Of a stretch of 64,000 nt of DNA, positions 9,303 through 19,196 are shown piece by piece (within the stretch, counting starts at the first letter, position 1; the number at the start of each line of letters is the position of its first letter). This stretch comes from Burkholderia sp. SRS-W-2-2016 (GTDB lineage Bacteria > Pseudomonadota > Gammaproteobacteria > Burkholderiales > Burkholderiaceae). Location of the stretch: assembly GCF_001931485.1 (NCBI RefSeq), contig NZ_MSDV01000018.1:124001-188000 (forward strand), read 5' to 3'. A program made the position numbers and the translations under genes. The notes beneath the pieces were generated by a model. That model worked only from the letters and a program-made list of their open reading frames with translations. It searched no databases and had not been told where the DNA came from.

Positions 9303-10169
9303 TCAGACGGTCTCGGCGACCCACGCATCGAACCACTCGCGCGGCTGCGCGATTTCGCTTTGCGACGCGACCAGTTCCAGCTCGTAGCGCCCGGCTTTCC
9401 AGGTGGTCCTGACGACCGCGTTGACCGCCGCGAGCGTGTGCTCGAACGCCGCGCGGATCGAGTCGCCGAGCAGCGTGCGCGCGACGAACACCGCGCTGGT
9501 CAGGTCGCCGACGCCGACCGGCTGGCGCGCGAACGGATAGAGCGGGCGCTGGCCCATCCACGCTTCGCGCTCGGTGACGACCAGCATGTTGAAGCGGTCG
9601 GCGGGGCTGTTGCGATCGAGCAGATGCTTGACCAGCACCAGTTTCGGCCCGCGCGCGAGCACCTCGCGGCAGGCGGTCACCGCTTCCTCGAACGTCTCGA
9701 TCTCGCGGCCGACGAGGCGCTGCAATTCGGTGTGATTCGGCGCGATCGCATCGGCGACGGCCGGCATTTCGCGCACCAGAAACTCCTGGATGCCCGGCTC
9801 GACCGTGCAGCCGCCGGCGGCGCCCATCACCGGATCGCAGAAATACCACGCGCGCGGATTGACCGCCTTCACCGCCTTGACGATTTCGATCACCGCGCGG
9901 GCCTGCTCCGGCGTGCCGAGATAGCCGGACAGCACCGCGTCGCAGCGCGGCAGCATGCCGATCGCGCCGATGCCCTCGACCAGTTCCTCCATTTGCGACG
10001 CGTCGATCGCGCTGCCGCTCCAGTGGCCGTACTGGGTGTGATTCGAGAACTGCACGGTGTTCAGGGGCCACACGTTGACGCCGAGCCGGGCCATCGGGAA
10101 GGTGGCCGCGCTATTGCCGGCGTGGCCGAATACGACATGGGACTGGATGCTCAGAACGTTTTTCGTCAT
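9303..10169 (-). CDS. pdxY: Pyridoxal kinase PdxY
   Basis: ATP-dependent kinase of the vitamin B6 salvage pathway that phosphorylates pyridoxal to pyridoxal 5'-phosphate in the cytoplasm. The 288-residue length matches the E. coli PdxY (287). Family hallmarks include the N-terminal [38 protein letters not shown] in the middle and the ATP-binding region [15 protein letters not shown] near residue 225. It is a single minus-strand gene with its own leader between 10170 and the glgA end. Confidence 0.95.
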   Translation of the reverse strand: MTKNVLSIQSHVVFGHAGNSAATFPMARLGVNVWPLNTVQFSNHTQYGHWSGSAIDASQMEELVEGIGAIGMLPRCDAVLSGYLGTPEQARAVIEIVKAVKAVNPRAWYFCDPVMGAAGGCTVEPGIQEFLVREMPAVADAIAPNHTELQRLVGREIETFEEAVTACREVLARGPKLVLVKHLLDRNSPADRFNMLVVTEREAWMGQRPLYPFARQPVGVGDLTSAVFVARTLLGDSIRAAFEHTLAAVNAVVRTTWKAGRYELELVASQSEIAQPREWFDAWVAETV

Positions 10170-10454
10170 GGTAGGGCTCGCGCAGGCGTATCGCGCGCGA
10201 TCAGCAAAGCGGGAAGGGGCTGGTTGGGCGGGCTGCTCGGGCCCGCGCCAGACATGCGTATTCCAGGTGACGCGCAGGAAAAATACCTGCGCCGCGGCGC
10301 AGGCAGGTCAACAAACGATACAGGAGTTTCGCGAATGCGAGGCGATCCGTCCCCCTGTTGTTGCGCCGAACCATCAAAGCGCGCGCGAAGTTTAACGAAA
10401 ACTGACAAAGGCGCGCGCCGCCGATGCGTCAGATCGCGGCTTGCGTCCCGGCCG

Positions 10455-11915
10455 TCAAAGAAGCTCGCGGTACAGCGCCAGATAGCGTTCGGCCGACGCG
10501 CCCCAACCGAAGTCCTGGCGCATCGCGCGCCGTTGCGCGGCCTTCCATTCGGTGCGCCGACCGTACAGCGCGAACGCGCGGCGGATCGCGGCCGCGAGCC
10601 CCTGCGGCTCGAAGCGCTCGAACACGAAGCCGGTCGCGCAATCGTCGGCGAGATTTTCCAGCGATGCGTCGCTAACCGTGTCGGCCAGCCCGCCGACGCA
10701 ATGCACGAGCGGCAGCGAGCCGTACGCGAGCGCATAGAGCTGGGTCAGCCCGCACGGCTCGAAACGCGACGGCACCGCGACCACGTCGCTGCCGGCGATG
10801 ATCGTATGCGCAAGCGCTTCGTCGAAACCGAGTTCGACCGCGACCGACTCCGGATGCGCCTGCGCGACCATCTTCAGGCCGTTTTCGAGCGCCGGGTCGC
10901 CGGTGCCGAACACGACCAGCTGGCCGCCTCGCTTGACGATCTCGGGGACCGCGCCGAGCAGCAGGTCAAGGCCCTTCTGTTCGGTCAGGCGGCTGACCAC
11001 GCCGAACAGCAGCGCGTCGCTTTTCTGCGCGAGGCCGAAGCGCTTTTGCAGCGCCTCCTTGCACGCGAGCTTGCCGGCCAGACGCGACGCGCTGTAATGC
11101 GTCGCGAGCAGCGCGTCGCTGGCGGGGTTCCACACCGTGTAGTCGACGCCGTTCAGGATCCCGCTCAGATCGTGCGCGCGATGCCGCAGCAGCGCGTCGA
11201 GGCCGCCGCCGTGCGCGATCGTCTGGATCTCGCGCGCGTAGGTCGGGCTGACCGTCGTGATGCGATCGCTGTAGTAGAGACCGGCTTTCAGAAACGATAG
11301 CTGTCCGTAGAATTCGACGCCGTGCATGTCGAAGAAATCGGCCGGCAGACCGAGCTGGCCGAACTGATGCGCGGGGAAAATGCCCTGGTACGCGAGGTTG
11401 TGGATCGTGAACACGCTGCGCGCCGGCGCGCGGCCGTGCGCGCGTTCGGCGGCCTTCAGATAGGCGGGCGCGAGGCCCGCGTGCCAGTCGTGCGCGTGCA
11501 CGATCTGCGCGGACCACGCCGGGTCCAGCTGCTGCGCGAGTTGCGCGGCGACCCAGCCGAGCAGCGCGAAACGTTGCGCGTTGTCGCCGTACGGCACGTG
11601 CGCGTCGTCCAGATACGGGTTGCCGGGGCGGTCGTACAGCGACGCCGCGCGGATCACGTAGACGTTCAGGCCGTTGCCCGGCAGCGTGCCGCGCTCGAGC
11701 GTCACGTCGGGCGTGTCGAAGCGGCGCCCCAGCCGCGCGACCGGTTGCAGGTCACGCAGTCCGGCGAGCACCGCCGGAAAGCCCGGCAGCAGCACGCGCA
11801 CGTCGGCGCCGCGCTCGATCAGCGCGGACGGCAACGCGCCGGCGACGTCGGCGAGGCCGCCCGTCTTGAGGAGGGGATACAGCTCGCTGGCGACGTGCAG
11901 CGCGCGAATCGTCAT
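10455..11915 (-). CDS. glgA: Glycogen synthase GlgA
   Basis: Transfers glucose from ADP-glucose to the growing alpha-1,4-glucan. The 486 residues are close to the usual 477-490 for this GT5 family enzyme. The N-terminal ADP-glucose-binding KTGGLADV motif is at about residues 17-24. Other matches are HAHDWHAGLAPAYLK, FTIHNLAYQGIFP, VSRLTEQKGLDLLL and PSRFEPCGLTQLYAL. It follows glgC on the minus strand after 45 bases, in one glycogen operon. Confidence 0.96.
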   Translation of the reverse strand: MTIRALHVASELYPLLKTGGLADVAGALPSALIERGADVRVLLPGFPAVLAGLRDLQPVARLGRRFDTPDVTLERGTLPGNGLNVYVIRAASLYDRPGNPYLDDAHVPYGDNAQRFALLGWVAAQLAQQLDPAWSAQIVHAHDWHAGLAPAYLKAAERAHGRAPARSVFTIHNLAYQGIFPAHQFGQLGLPADFFDMHGVEFYGQLSFLKAGLYYSDRITTVSPTYAREIQTIAHGGGLDALLRHRAHDLSGILNGVDYTVWNPASDALLATHYSASRLAGKLACKEALQKRFGLAQKSDALLFGVVSRLTEQKGLDLLLGAVPEIVKRGGQLVVFGTGDPALENGLKMVAQAHPESVAVELGFDEALAHTIIAGSDVVAVPSRFEPCGLTQLYALAYGSLPLVHCVGGLADTVSDASLENLADDCATGFVFERFEPQGLAAAIRRAFALYGRRTEWKAAQRRAMRQDFGWGASAERYLALYRELL

Positions 11916-11960
11916 AGGCGGAGTTCTCGGTCGGGTTACGAGGTTGGGTGCGGTGCGTTG

Positions 11961-13220
11961 CTACGGTCTGGCGAGCGCCTCCTGGGTGACCAGCACGACG
12001 CCGTCGTCGGTGCGATAAAAGCGCTCGGCGTCGCGCGCCGGGTCTTCGCCGATCACCGTGCCTTCCGGGATCGTACAGCCGCGGTCGATCACCACCTTCT
12101 GCAGCCGGCAGCTCGCGCCGACCGTCACCTGCGGCAACAAGACTGCCTCACTGATGTGACAGAACGAGCTGACCTTCACGTTCGACGACAGCACCGAGCG
12201 CGAGATCTGCGAGCCCGAAATCACGCAGCCGCCGCACACGATCAGGTTATTGCCCGAGCCCTGCAAGCCCTTCATGTCGCGCACGAATTTGGCGGGCGGC
12301 AGCTGTTCCTGATACGTCCAGATCGGCCAACTGCGGTCGTACAGGTCGAGCGTCGGGATCGTCGATGCGAGATCCAGGTTCGCGGCCCAGTACGCGTCGA
12401 TCGTGCCGACGTCGCGCCAGTACGGCTCGACGCTCGGATCCGACGACACGCACGACATGCTGAACGGGTGGGCGATCGCGACGCCCTGGGTCACGACGCG
12501 CGGCAGGATGTCCTTGCCGAAGTCGTGATCGGTGTCGATCGTCGCGATGTTTTCTTCGAGCAGCGAGTACAGGTAGTCGGCGCTGAACACGTAGATGCCC
12601 ATGCTCGCGAGCGCGGTGTCGGGGCGGCCGGGCATCGCGGGCGGGTCGGCCGGTTTCTCGACGAAGCCGGTCACGCGACGGTTTTCGTCGACCGCCATCA
12701 CGCCGAACGCGACCGCGTCCATGCGCGGCACCTCGATGCAGCCGACCGTGCAGTCGGCGCCGCTGTCCGCGTGATCGGCGATCATCCGCGTGTAGTCCAT
12801 CTTGTAGATGTGATCGCCCGCCAGCACGACCACGTACTTCGGGCGGATCGAGCGGATGATGTCGAGGTTCTGGAACACCGCGTCGGCGGTGCCGCGATAC
12901 CAGTGCGCGCCTTCGACGCGCTGCTGCGCAGGCCATAAATCGATGAACTCGCCCATCTCGCCGCGCAGAAAACTCCAGCCGCGCTGCAGATGGCGCAGCA
13001 GCGAATGAGCCTTGTACTGGGTGACCACCGCGATGCGGCGGATGCCCGAATTCAGGCAGTTGGACAGCGCGAAATCGATGATCCGGTATTTGCCGCCGAA
13101 GTGCACCGCCGGTTTGACGCGCTTGTTGGTCAGCGGTCCGAGCCGGGTGCCGCGTCCGCCGGCGAGCACGATCGCGAGGGTGGTGCGCTGCAAGTCGTTC
13201 AGCCGTGCCGGAGTGTTCAT
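11961..13220 (-). CDS. glgC: Glucose-1-phosphate adenylyltransferase GlgC
   Basis: Makes ADP-glucose from glucose 1-phosphate and ATP, the regulated step of glycogen synthesis. Starting at ATG 13220 gives 419 residues; GGAGAC sits just upstream. The frame stays open to 13373, but that extension is Arg-rich and unlike the family. Motifs include [20 protein letters not shown] (nucleotide binding), [23 protein letters not shown] and VEKPADPP. The C-terminal left-handed beta-helix has repeats such as [17 protein letters not shown]. First gene of the glgC-glgA operon. Confidence 0.95.
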   Translation of the reverse strand: MNTPARLNDLQRTTLAIVLAGGRGTRLGPLTNKRVKPAVHFGGKYRIIDFALSNCLNSGIRRIAVVTQYKAHSLLRHLQRGWSFLRGEMGEFIDLWPAQQRVEGAHWYRGTADAVFQNLDIIRSIRPKYVVVLAGDHIYKMDYTRMIADHADSGADCTVGCIEVPRMDAVAFGVMAVDENRRVTGFVEKPADPPAMPGRPDTALASMGIYVFSADYLYSLLEENIATIDTDHDFGKDILPRVVTQGVAIAHPFSMSCVSSDPSVEPYWRDVGTIDAYWAANLDLASTIPTLDLYDRSWPIWTYQEQLPPAKFVRDMKGLQGSGNNLIVCGGCVISGSQISRSVLSSNVKVSSFCHISEAVLLPQVTVGASCRLQKVVIDRGCTIPEGTVIGEDPARDAERFYRTDDGVVLVTQEALARP

Positions 13221-13856
13221 GTTCGTCTCCATCCCATGCGTTTGCGCGTTCGATGGGAGCTTGTGCTCCGGTCTCGCGCCAGAGGGTTGTCTGGTTCTTT
13301 CGCCCCGGGTGATCTGCTCGCCTGCTGGCCGATGATGCTTCGTGCCGGACTCTTTGCGCCTGAAGTTTTGCACCTGTAGTGCGCATTGGAGCGCATCGCG
13401 TTTTGCGTGGCTGCCGCGACTTCAGGTGACTTGCGCCCGGCCTCGCGGCAAAAATTTGCCGCCGCGTTGCCGTTTTTTCACGGCCGGCTTTTCGCGGGTC
13501 GGTCGCGGGTCGGTCATCTGTTCGTCAGGTAGTTCTAGCACCGATTGGCTGCAAGCAAATAATCTTTCTTGCGCGGGCCGCGTATGCGGCCCTCCTCGCA
13601 CGATCGGCTGTTGCCGCGCGTGCATCCGTGCGGCGCAGCACATAGAGCATGAGGTCGAGGCGGCGCGCGCGGCATTGCGTATCGACGCAACATGCATGCC
13701 AGCCGCCGGAGCGCGTCGCGCATGCGCGGCTTCGACGCCGCGGCCGCGCGCAGCGTCGTAGAATCGTGCGCTGCTGGCAGGAGGCCCGGCCGCCCGGCCA
13801 TCGCGCCGCCGAAGCCTCGCACGTTCAACTGTTGCGCTTTTTCCCGGACTATTTCG
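13221..13856. other. Intergenic region between glgC and the hydrolase gene
   Basis: About 635 bases between divergent genes. It must carry the glgC promoter and leader and the hydrolase promoter. A perfect 7-base hairpin (GGGCCGC-GTAT-GCGGCCC, 13575-13592) has no T tract and is not a convincing terminator. Several open frames cross the region, but none looks like a protein. Confidence 0.5.
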
Positions 13857-14969
13857 ATGAGCTTTCGCCGCCTGTTTCCGCTTGCCCTGTCGACTGTTTG
13901 CACTGTTGCCGCGCTGAGCGCGATGTCGGCGGCGCTGGCCGCCACGCCGGCCAGCGCGGTTAGCGCTGTGAACGGAGCGAGTCCGGCCGCCGCGAGCGCC
14001 GCGACCGCGACCGACGATTCAGGTCCCGCCTACGGTCCCGAACTGCAAGGCTTCAACTATCCGGCGCCGGTCGAGCGTTTTACGTTCACCTCGCAGGGCG
14101 TGCCGCTGCAGATGGCCTACATGGACGTGAAGCCCGCGCACGCGAACGGCCGCACGGTCGTGTTGCTGCACGGCAAGAATTTCTGCGCGGCGACGTGGGA
14201 CGCGACGATTCACCGGCTCAGCGATGCCGGCTACCGCGTGATCGCGCCGGACCAGATCGGCTTCTGCAAATCGAGCAAACCCGAGCATTACCAGTACAGC
14301 TTCCAGCAGCTTGCGCGCAATACGAACGCGCTGCTCGAATCGCTCGGCGTGCATAACGCGACCGTGGTCGGCCACTCGACGGGCGGGATGCTGGCGGTCC
14401 GCTATGCGCTGATGTATCCGCAAGCGACGCAGCAACTGGTGCTGGTCAATCCGATCGGTCTCGAAGACTGGAAGGCGAAGGGCGTGCCGTCGCTATCGGT
14501 CGACCAGTGGTATCAGCGCGAACTGAAGACCAGCGCGGACGGGATTCGCCGTTATGAGCAGAACACCTATTACGCGGGGCAGTGGCGCGCGAATTATGAG
14601 CCGTGGGTGCAGATGCTGGCGGGGATGTATCGCGGGCCGGGCAAGCAGATCGTCGCGTGGAATTCGGCGCTGCTTTACGACATGATTTATACGCAGCCGG
14701 TGGTTTATGAGTTCGGCCAGTTGCAGATGCCGACGCTGCTGCTGATCGGCCAGAAGGATACGACCGCGATCGGCAAGGATGCCGCGCCGCCGGCGGTGCG
14801 CGCGAAACTCGGGCATTACCCGGAACTGGGCCGCGCGGCGGCGAAGGCGATTCCGCATGCGACGCTGGTCGAGTTTGCAGGGCTCGGGCACGCGCCGCAG
14901 ATGCAGGATCCGGACGCGTTTCATAAGGCGCTGCTGGAGGGGTTGGCGGCGGTGCCGGCGAATCGGTGA
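13857..14969 (+). CDS. Exported alpha/beta hydrolase
   Basis: 370 residues from ATG 13857, chosen because it gives a clean Sec signal (MSFRRLFPLALS, then a hydrophobic core ending SAALA). An earlier ATG at 13692 would add 55 Arg-rich residues. It has the alpha/beta-hydrolase fold: VVLLHGKNFCAATW for the oxyanion region, the nucleophile elbow GHSTGG with Ser174, and the C-terminal catalytic His in GLGHAPQMQDP. Substrate unknown; a periplasmic esterase or peptidase-like hydrolase is likely. No operon partner is obvious. Confidence 0.85.
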   Translation: MSFRRLFPLALSTVCTVAALSAMSAALAATPASAVSAVNGASPAAASAATATDDSGPAYGPELQGFNYPAPVERFTFTSQGVPLQMAYMDVKPAHANGRTVVLLHGKNFCAATWDATIHRLSDAGYRVIAPDQIGFCKSSKPEHYQYSFQQLARNTNALLESLGVHNATVVGHSTGGMLAVRYALMYPQATQQLVLVNPIGLEDWKAKGVPSLSVDQWYQRELKTSADGIRRYEQNTYYAGQWRANYEPWVQMLAGMYRGPGKQIVAWNSALLYDMIYTQPVVYEFGQLQMPTLLLIGQKDTTAIGKDAAPPAVRAKLGHYPELGRAAAKAIPHATLVEFAGLGHAPQMQDPDAFHKALLEGLAAVPANR

Positions 14970-15023
14970 GGGGGCGGGGAGCTCCCCGCCGCGCTGCCGG
15001 ACTTTAGGGGTGCCCCGAACTAC

Positions 15024-15632
15024 ATGTTCACCATCACTGACGACCTCGCCGCGATATCCGGAGCGATCGGCTCGGCCGTATCGCTTCTCGCGGCCATTCC
15101 TTATGGACTCGCGATCGTCAGGCGTACTGTCCGTCCTCATCTGTTCACCTGGCTGATCTGGGCGCTGGTCACGACGATCGCCGCGGCCGGTCAGTTCGTT
15201 GCGGGCGCCGGCCCTTCCGCGTGGTGTACCGCGGCGATCGCGCTGACGTGCATTCTGATTTTCATTGCCAGCATCTATCGAGGCGAGCGAAGCCGCACGC
15301 GAGCCGATTGGTTCTTTCTCGGCGCGGCGCTCTCCGCGATACCGCTCTGGCTGGCGACCGACGACCCGGCCCTGTCGATCTACCTCGTCACGCTGATCGA
15401 ACTCGCGGGTCTCGCTCCGACGATCCGCAAGACCTTCTCGGATCCGTGGGGCGAGAGCCTCGCTTATTTCGCGTTGTGTGTCGTCAAATACGCGCTTGCG
15501 TTGCTGGCCTTGCGGCACTGGAGCCTCGCGGTCGCGTTTTATCCGATCGTCAATGTCGTGGCGTCGCTGGGCATCTGCATGCTGATGGTTGTGCAGCGTT
15601 ATCGTCTGCGCTCCAGCGGCGCGATTCAATAA
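15024..15632 (+). CDS. Integral membrane protein of unknown function
   Basis: 202 residues with about six hydrophobic segments, for example ISGAIGSAVSLLAAIPYGLA, FTWLIWALVTTIAAAGQFV, WCTAAIALTCILIFIASIY and YALALLALRHWSLAVAFY. The spacing of polar loops with conserved-looking prolines resembles small transporter-like or PQ-loop-like membrane proteins, but I do not claim a family. It lies 54 bases after the hydrolase gene on the same strand and ends just before a terminator shared with the converging gene. Confidence 0.75.
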   Translation: MFTITDDLAAISGAIGSAVSLLAAIPYGLAIVRRTVRPHLFTWLIWALVTTIAAAGQFVAGAGPSAWCTAAIALTCILIFIASIYRGERSRTRADWFFLGAALSAIPLWLATDDPALSIYLVTLIELAGLAPTIRKTFSDPWGESLAYFALCVVKYALALLALRHWSLAVAFYPIVNVVASLGICMLMVVQRYRLRSSGAIQ

Positions 15633-15635
15633 AAG

Positions 15636-15668
15636 AAAAGGGTGGCCCCGCAAGAGCCGCCCTTTTTT
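15636..15668 (+). terminator. Terminator between converging genes
   Basis: Stem AAAAGGGTGGC / GCCGCCCTTTT with one G-T wobble, a 9-base loop and a run of six T on the plus strand. It begins three bases after the membrane protein stop. The A-rich left arm may also allow termination from the minus side. Confidence 0.87.
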
Positions 15669-15691
15669 AATGGATGCGCCCGCAGGCCGTC

Positions 15692-16687
15692 CTACTTCCC
15701 GCCGTTCAACTCTTCCCAAATCTGCGCGCCGATCTCGAACGAGCGCAACCGCGCGTCGTGATCGTAAATCTGCGCGGTCAGCATCAACTCGTTCGCGCCG
15801 GTCTGCTCGATGATCGACAGCAGTCCTTCGCGAACCGTGTCGCGATCGCCGAGCACCGTGCACGCGAGCGAACGCGCGACATTGTTCAACTCCATCTCCG
15901 ACGCTTCGAGCCGCTCGACCGGCGGCTGCAACTGCCCCGGCGTGCCGCGCCGCAGATTGATGAACTGCTGCTGCAACGATGTGAACAGCCGCGTGGCCTC
16001 GTCGTTGGTATCGGCCGCGAACAGATTGACGCCGACCATCGCGTACGGCTTGTCGAGCGTCGCCGACGGCCGGAACTGCGCGCGATACATCTGCAGCGCG
16101 GTCAGCATGTAATCGGGCGCGAAATGCGAAGCGAACGCGAACGGCAGACCGAGCGCGGCCGCCAGTTGCGCGCTGTACAGCGACGAGCCGAGCAGCCACA
16201 GCGGCACCTGCAAGCCGGCGCCGGGCACCGCGCGAATCCGCTGACCCGCGACCGGCTCGGCGAAATAACGCTGCAATTCGACGACGTCGTCGGGGAAGCT
16301 CTCGGCGCTGTTTTGCAGGTCGCGGCGCAGCGCGCGAGCGGTGGTCTGATCGGTGCCGGGCGCGCGGCCGAGACCGAGATCGATCCGCCCCGGATACAGC
16401 GACGCGAGCGTGCCGAACTGTTCGGCGATCACGAGCGGCGCGTGATTCGGCAGCATGATGCCGCCGGAGCCGACCCGAATGGTTTTCGTGCCGCCGGCCA
16501 CGTAGCCGATCACGACCGAGGTCGCCGCGCTCGCGATGCCGGTCATGTTGTGATGTTCGGCGAGCCAGTAGCGCTTGTAGCCGAGTTTTTCCGCGTGCTG
16601 CGCGAGTGAGAGCGTGTTTTTGAACGCATCGGCCGGCGTGGCGCCGGCGGTGACCGGCGAAAGGTCGAGAACCGAAAAGGGGATCAT
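15692..16687 (-). CDS. LLM-class flavin-dependent monooxygenase (MsnO8/YhbW-like)
   Basis: 331 residues of the bacterial luciferase-like family, which use reduced FMN or F420 to oxidise small organic substrates. Characteristic stretches are [12 protein letters not shown] at the N-terminus, [17 protein letters not shown] near residue 40, [20 protein letters not shown] and [15 protein letters not shown]. These match the group of single-component-like oxidoreductases annotated as MsnO8 type. The substrate cannot be read from sequence. It stands alone on the minus strand. Confidence 0.9.
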   Translation of the reverse strand: MIPFSVLDLSPVTAGATPADAFKNTLSLAQHAEKLGYKRYWLAEHHNMTGIASAATSVVIGYVAGGTKTIRVGSGGIMLPNHAPLVIAEQFGTLASLYPGRIDLGLGRAPGTDQTTARALRRDLQNSAESFPDDVVELQRYFAEPVAGQRIRAVPGAGLQVPLWLLGSSLYSAQLAAALGLPFAFASHFAPDYMLTALQMYRAQFRPSATLDKPYAMVGVNLFAADTNDEATRLFTSLQQQFINLRRGTPGQLQPPVERLEASEMELNNVARSLACTVLGDRDTVREGLLSIIEQTGANELMLTAQIYDHDARLRSFEIGAQIWEELNGGK

Positions 16688-17010
16688 GGTTGATTGATTG
16701 CGAGTGGCGGCGCTTTCGCGCGATGGGGCATTGTGGCAAAGCCGGCATTTTTCTGCTGGCGGCGCGGCGATGTCCCCGCCGGTCGAAGGGTTTGTCGTGT
16801 GCGTGTACTTGCGTGGCGCGGAAATTGCGCCCGCGTAACTGATTGCGCGCCCGTACTGTGTATTTGCGGCGCGCGCATATAAGCAATCCCGTGAGTGACC
16901 GTGCGCCGATCCTTATTCGAGTGTACGGTTAAGTATCGGTGCGGCGACCCGGTGTGATGATCCCGCGTGTTGCCGGCTATCTCGCATGATGTCAAGGAGT
17001 CTCCGATCCC
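16688..17010. other. Divergent intergenic region
   Basis: About 320 bases between the monooxygenase (minus) and the rhodanese gene (plus). AT content rises near 16910-16940, where the rhodanese promoter may lie. An AAGGAG ribosome site is visible at about 16994-16999. No repeat or RNA element recognised. Confidence 0.5.
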
Positions 17011-18612
17011 ATGAATGTCATCAAAGCGTTTGTTACCCGCTCATTCCAGGACGTGTGCCACGCATTGCTCGACCGCGGCGAGATCGCGCTGGTCGATGTG
17101 CGTGAGGAACAGCCGCACGCGCGCAGTCATCCGCTGTTTGCCGCCAATCTGCCGCTGTCGCGGCTCGAACTCGACGCGCCGCTGCGGCTGCCGCGCCTCG
17201 GCGTGCCGATCGTCGTGTTCGATGCCGGCGAAGGTCTCGCGCGGCGCGCGGCCACCCGCTTCGCCGAACTCGGCTATACCAACGTCGCGTTGCTCGAAGG
17301 CGGGCTGCACGGCTGGCGCGAAGCGGGCGGTGAGCTGTTCAGCGACGTCAACGTGCCGAGCAAGGCGTTCGGCGAACTGGTCGAAAGTGTGCGCCATACG
17401 CCGTCGCTGTCCGCACAGGAAGTGCAGGCGCTGCTCGATCACGAAGCCGACGCGGTGGTGCTCGACGCGCGCCGCTTCGACGAATTCCAGGCGATGAACA
17501 TCCCCGGCAGCATCAGCGTGCCCGGCGCCGAACTGGTGCTGCGCGCGCGCCAGCTCGCGCCGGATCCGGCCACGCGGATCGTCGTCAATTGCGCGGGACG
17601 CACGCGCAGCATCATCGGCGCGCAGTCGCTGATCAATGCGGGCGTGCCGAACCCGGTCGCCGCGCTGCGCAACGGCACGATGGGCTGGACGTTGGCCGGT
17701 CAGCCGCTCGCGCACGGCAGTTCGCGGCGCGGCGACGGCCCGCTCGACGACACGCTGCGCCTCGTCGCCGCCGAAGCCGCACGGGCGCTCGCCGATCGCG
17801 CGCGGGTCGGCCGCACGTCGCGCGACGAAGCGCGCCGCTGGGCCGGCGAAGAAGTGCGCACCGTGTACCGCTTCGACGTGCGTACGCCCGACGAATACGA
17901 AGCGGGCCACGTGCCCGGTTTTCGCAGCGCGCCGGGCGGGCAACTGGTGCAGGAAACCGATGTGTTCGTGCCGGTGCGCGGCGCGCGCGTGATCGTCGCG
18001 GACAACGACGGCGTGCGCGCGAACATGACCGCGTCGTGGCTCGCGCAGATGAATCTCGAAGTGTTCGTGGTCGACGGTCTGACGCCCGCCGATTTCGCCG
18101 AGAAGGGCGCGGCGCCGCCCCCGCGTTATGCGGCGACGCCGCCCGAGGTCGATGAGATCGAGCCGGCCGAACTGGCCGCGCTGCTGCAGTCGCCGGGCAC
18201 CGTGGTGCTCGATTTCGCGAGCAGCACCAGCTATCTGAAGCGCCATGTGCCGGGCGCGTGGTTCGTGATCCGCAGCCAGCTCGCCGACGCGCTGCGCACG
18301 CTGCCCGATGCGAAGCGCTATGTGGCGACCGGCTGCGGCGCGGTGCTCGCGCGCTTCGTCGCGCCGGAACTGGCGGCGGCGAGCGGCCGGCCGGTGCAGG
18401 TGCTGCGCGGCGGCACCCGCGCATGGATCGACGCGGGTCTGCCGGTCGAGATGGGCGGCACGCGCTTCGCGTCGCCGCGGATCGATCGCTATCAGCGGCC
18501 GTATGAAGGCACCGACAACGCGCGCGAGGCGATGAGCGCATATCTGGAGTGGGAGCAGGGGCTCGTTGCGCAACTCGCGCGCGACGGCACGCATGGGTTC
18601 AGGGTGATCTGA
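17011..18612 (+). CDS. Four-domain rhodanese-related sulfurtransferase
   Basis: 533 residues built from four rhodanese-like modules of about 120-130 residues. Module 1 starts with IALVDVREEQPHARSHP, module 2 with AVVLDARRFDEFQAMNIPG, module 3 with YRFDVRTPDEYEAGHVPG and module 4 with TVVLDFASSTSYLKRHVPG. Modules 2 and 4 have a candidate active-site cysteine (Cys194 in VVNCAGRTRS; Cys442 in ATGCGAVLA). Modules 1 and 3 carry Asp at that place (VVFDAGEG, VADNDGVRAN) and look inactive. Such tandem proteins handle persulfide sulfur transfer in the cytoplasm. An AAGGAG site precedes the ATG. Confidence 0.9.
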   Translation: MNVIKAFVTRSFQDVCHALLDRGEIALVDVREEQPHARSHPLFAANLPLSRLELDAPLRLPRLGVPIVVFDAGEGLARRAATRFAELGYTNVALLEGGLHGWREAGGELFSDVNVPSKAFGELVESVRHTPSLSAQEVQALLDHEADAVVLDARRFDEFQAMNIPGSISVPGAELVLRARQLAPDPATRIVVNCAGRTRSIIGAQSLINAGVPNPVAALRNGTMGWTLAGQPLAHGSSRRGDGPLDDTLRLVAAEAARALADRARVGRTSRDEARRWAGEEVRTVYRFDVRTPDEYEAGHVPGFRSAPGGQLVQETDVFVPVRGARVIVADNDGVRANMTASWLAQMNLEVFVVDGLTPADFAEKGAAPPPRYAATPPEVDEIEPAELAALLQSPGTVVLDFASSTSYLKRHVPGAWFVIRSQLADALRTLPDAKRYVATGCGAVLARFVAPELAAASGRPVQVLRGGTRAWIDAGLPVEMGGTRFASPRIDRYQRPYEGTDNAREAMSAYLEWEQGLVAQLARDGTHGFRVI

Positions 18613-19196
18613 CGATTCGCTCGATTCGATACGGGCCGCCCGCGCGCGCGAATCATCTGCCGATTTGGTGTAAACGCGCTCTCGTCTAAAGCCGCCGATG
18701 CGTTTAAATTAGCGCCATCTGGAAGGCTTTTCGAGGGACCAGGGCGGCCATAAACGGCAGCGGTTTGTCATCCCGGCGATGGCGTGAGGTGAGTGGCCAA
18801 GGTTGCTCATCGCCGCGTCGGAGCAGACCGCTGCGCGTCGTCCGTGGTGCTTCGCTCGAGGTGGCGAACGAGCCGCCGTCACTTTCCGGTTGACCGTATC
18901 GACCGAACCGGCGACGCATTGCACTGCGTCGCCTTTTTGCTTGTTTTTTTGCTTGTGGCGCGGTTTTTTTTGTGTGCGCCGTCTGCCTTCCTGTTTGTTT
19001 TCCCGCCTGGCCTTTTCCCCCGTTCACCCGCTTTGCCACGCACGCAACACTTGCGTGCGCGATCGCACTCGCGCGGGGCGCGTCGCTCGCGCTTTCGCCG
19101 AGGCCCGGTTATGCTGGTAGCACCCACTACAAACCGGTGTGGCGCGCCGGCATCGCATGAATCGCGTGTTTCGCGCGCCGCCCGACAGGACCCGCC
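18613..19196. other. Long intergenic region containing an intrinsic terminator
   Basis: 584 bases between two plus-strand genes. A strong terminator lies at 18910-18938, almost 300 bases after the rhodanese stop, followed by a T-rich stretch (18934-19020). The distance leaves room for a long 3' UTR or a small RNA ending at the terminator. The promoter of the lipoprotein gene should lie between the T-rich stretch and 19196. Confidence 0.5.
18910..18938 (+). terminator. Rho-independent terminator
   Basis: Perfect 9-base stem GGCGACGCA / TGCGTCGCC with loop TTGCAC, followed by TTTTT. It points along the plus strand, 297 bases beyond the rhodanese stop codon. Confidence 0.9.

Noticed and set aside
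13575..13592. Hairpin GGGCCGC-GTAT-GCGGCCC as a terminator
   Set aside because: No T tract on either strand; probably a chance GC palindrome or a regulatory hairpin at most.
13342..13945. Several open frames on both strands in the glgC upstream region
   Set aside because: They overlap each other, lack ribosome sites and are of biased Arg/Cys/Ala composition.
14493..16886. 797-codon minus-strand open frame across the hydrolase, membrane protein and monooxygenase region
   Set aside because: It crosses three genes and two intergenic regions in the wrong frames and is Arg-rich throughout; the monooxygenase gene on the same strand uses another frame.
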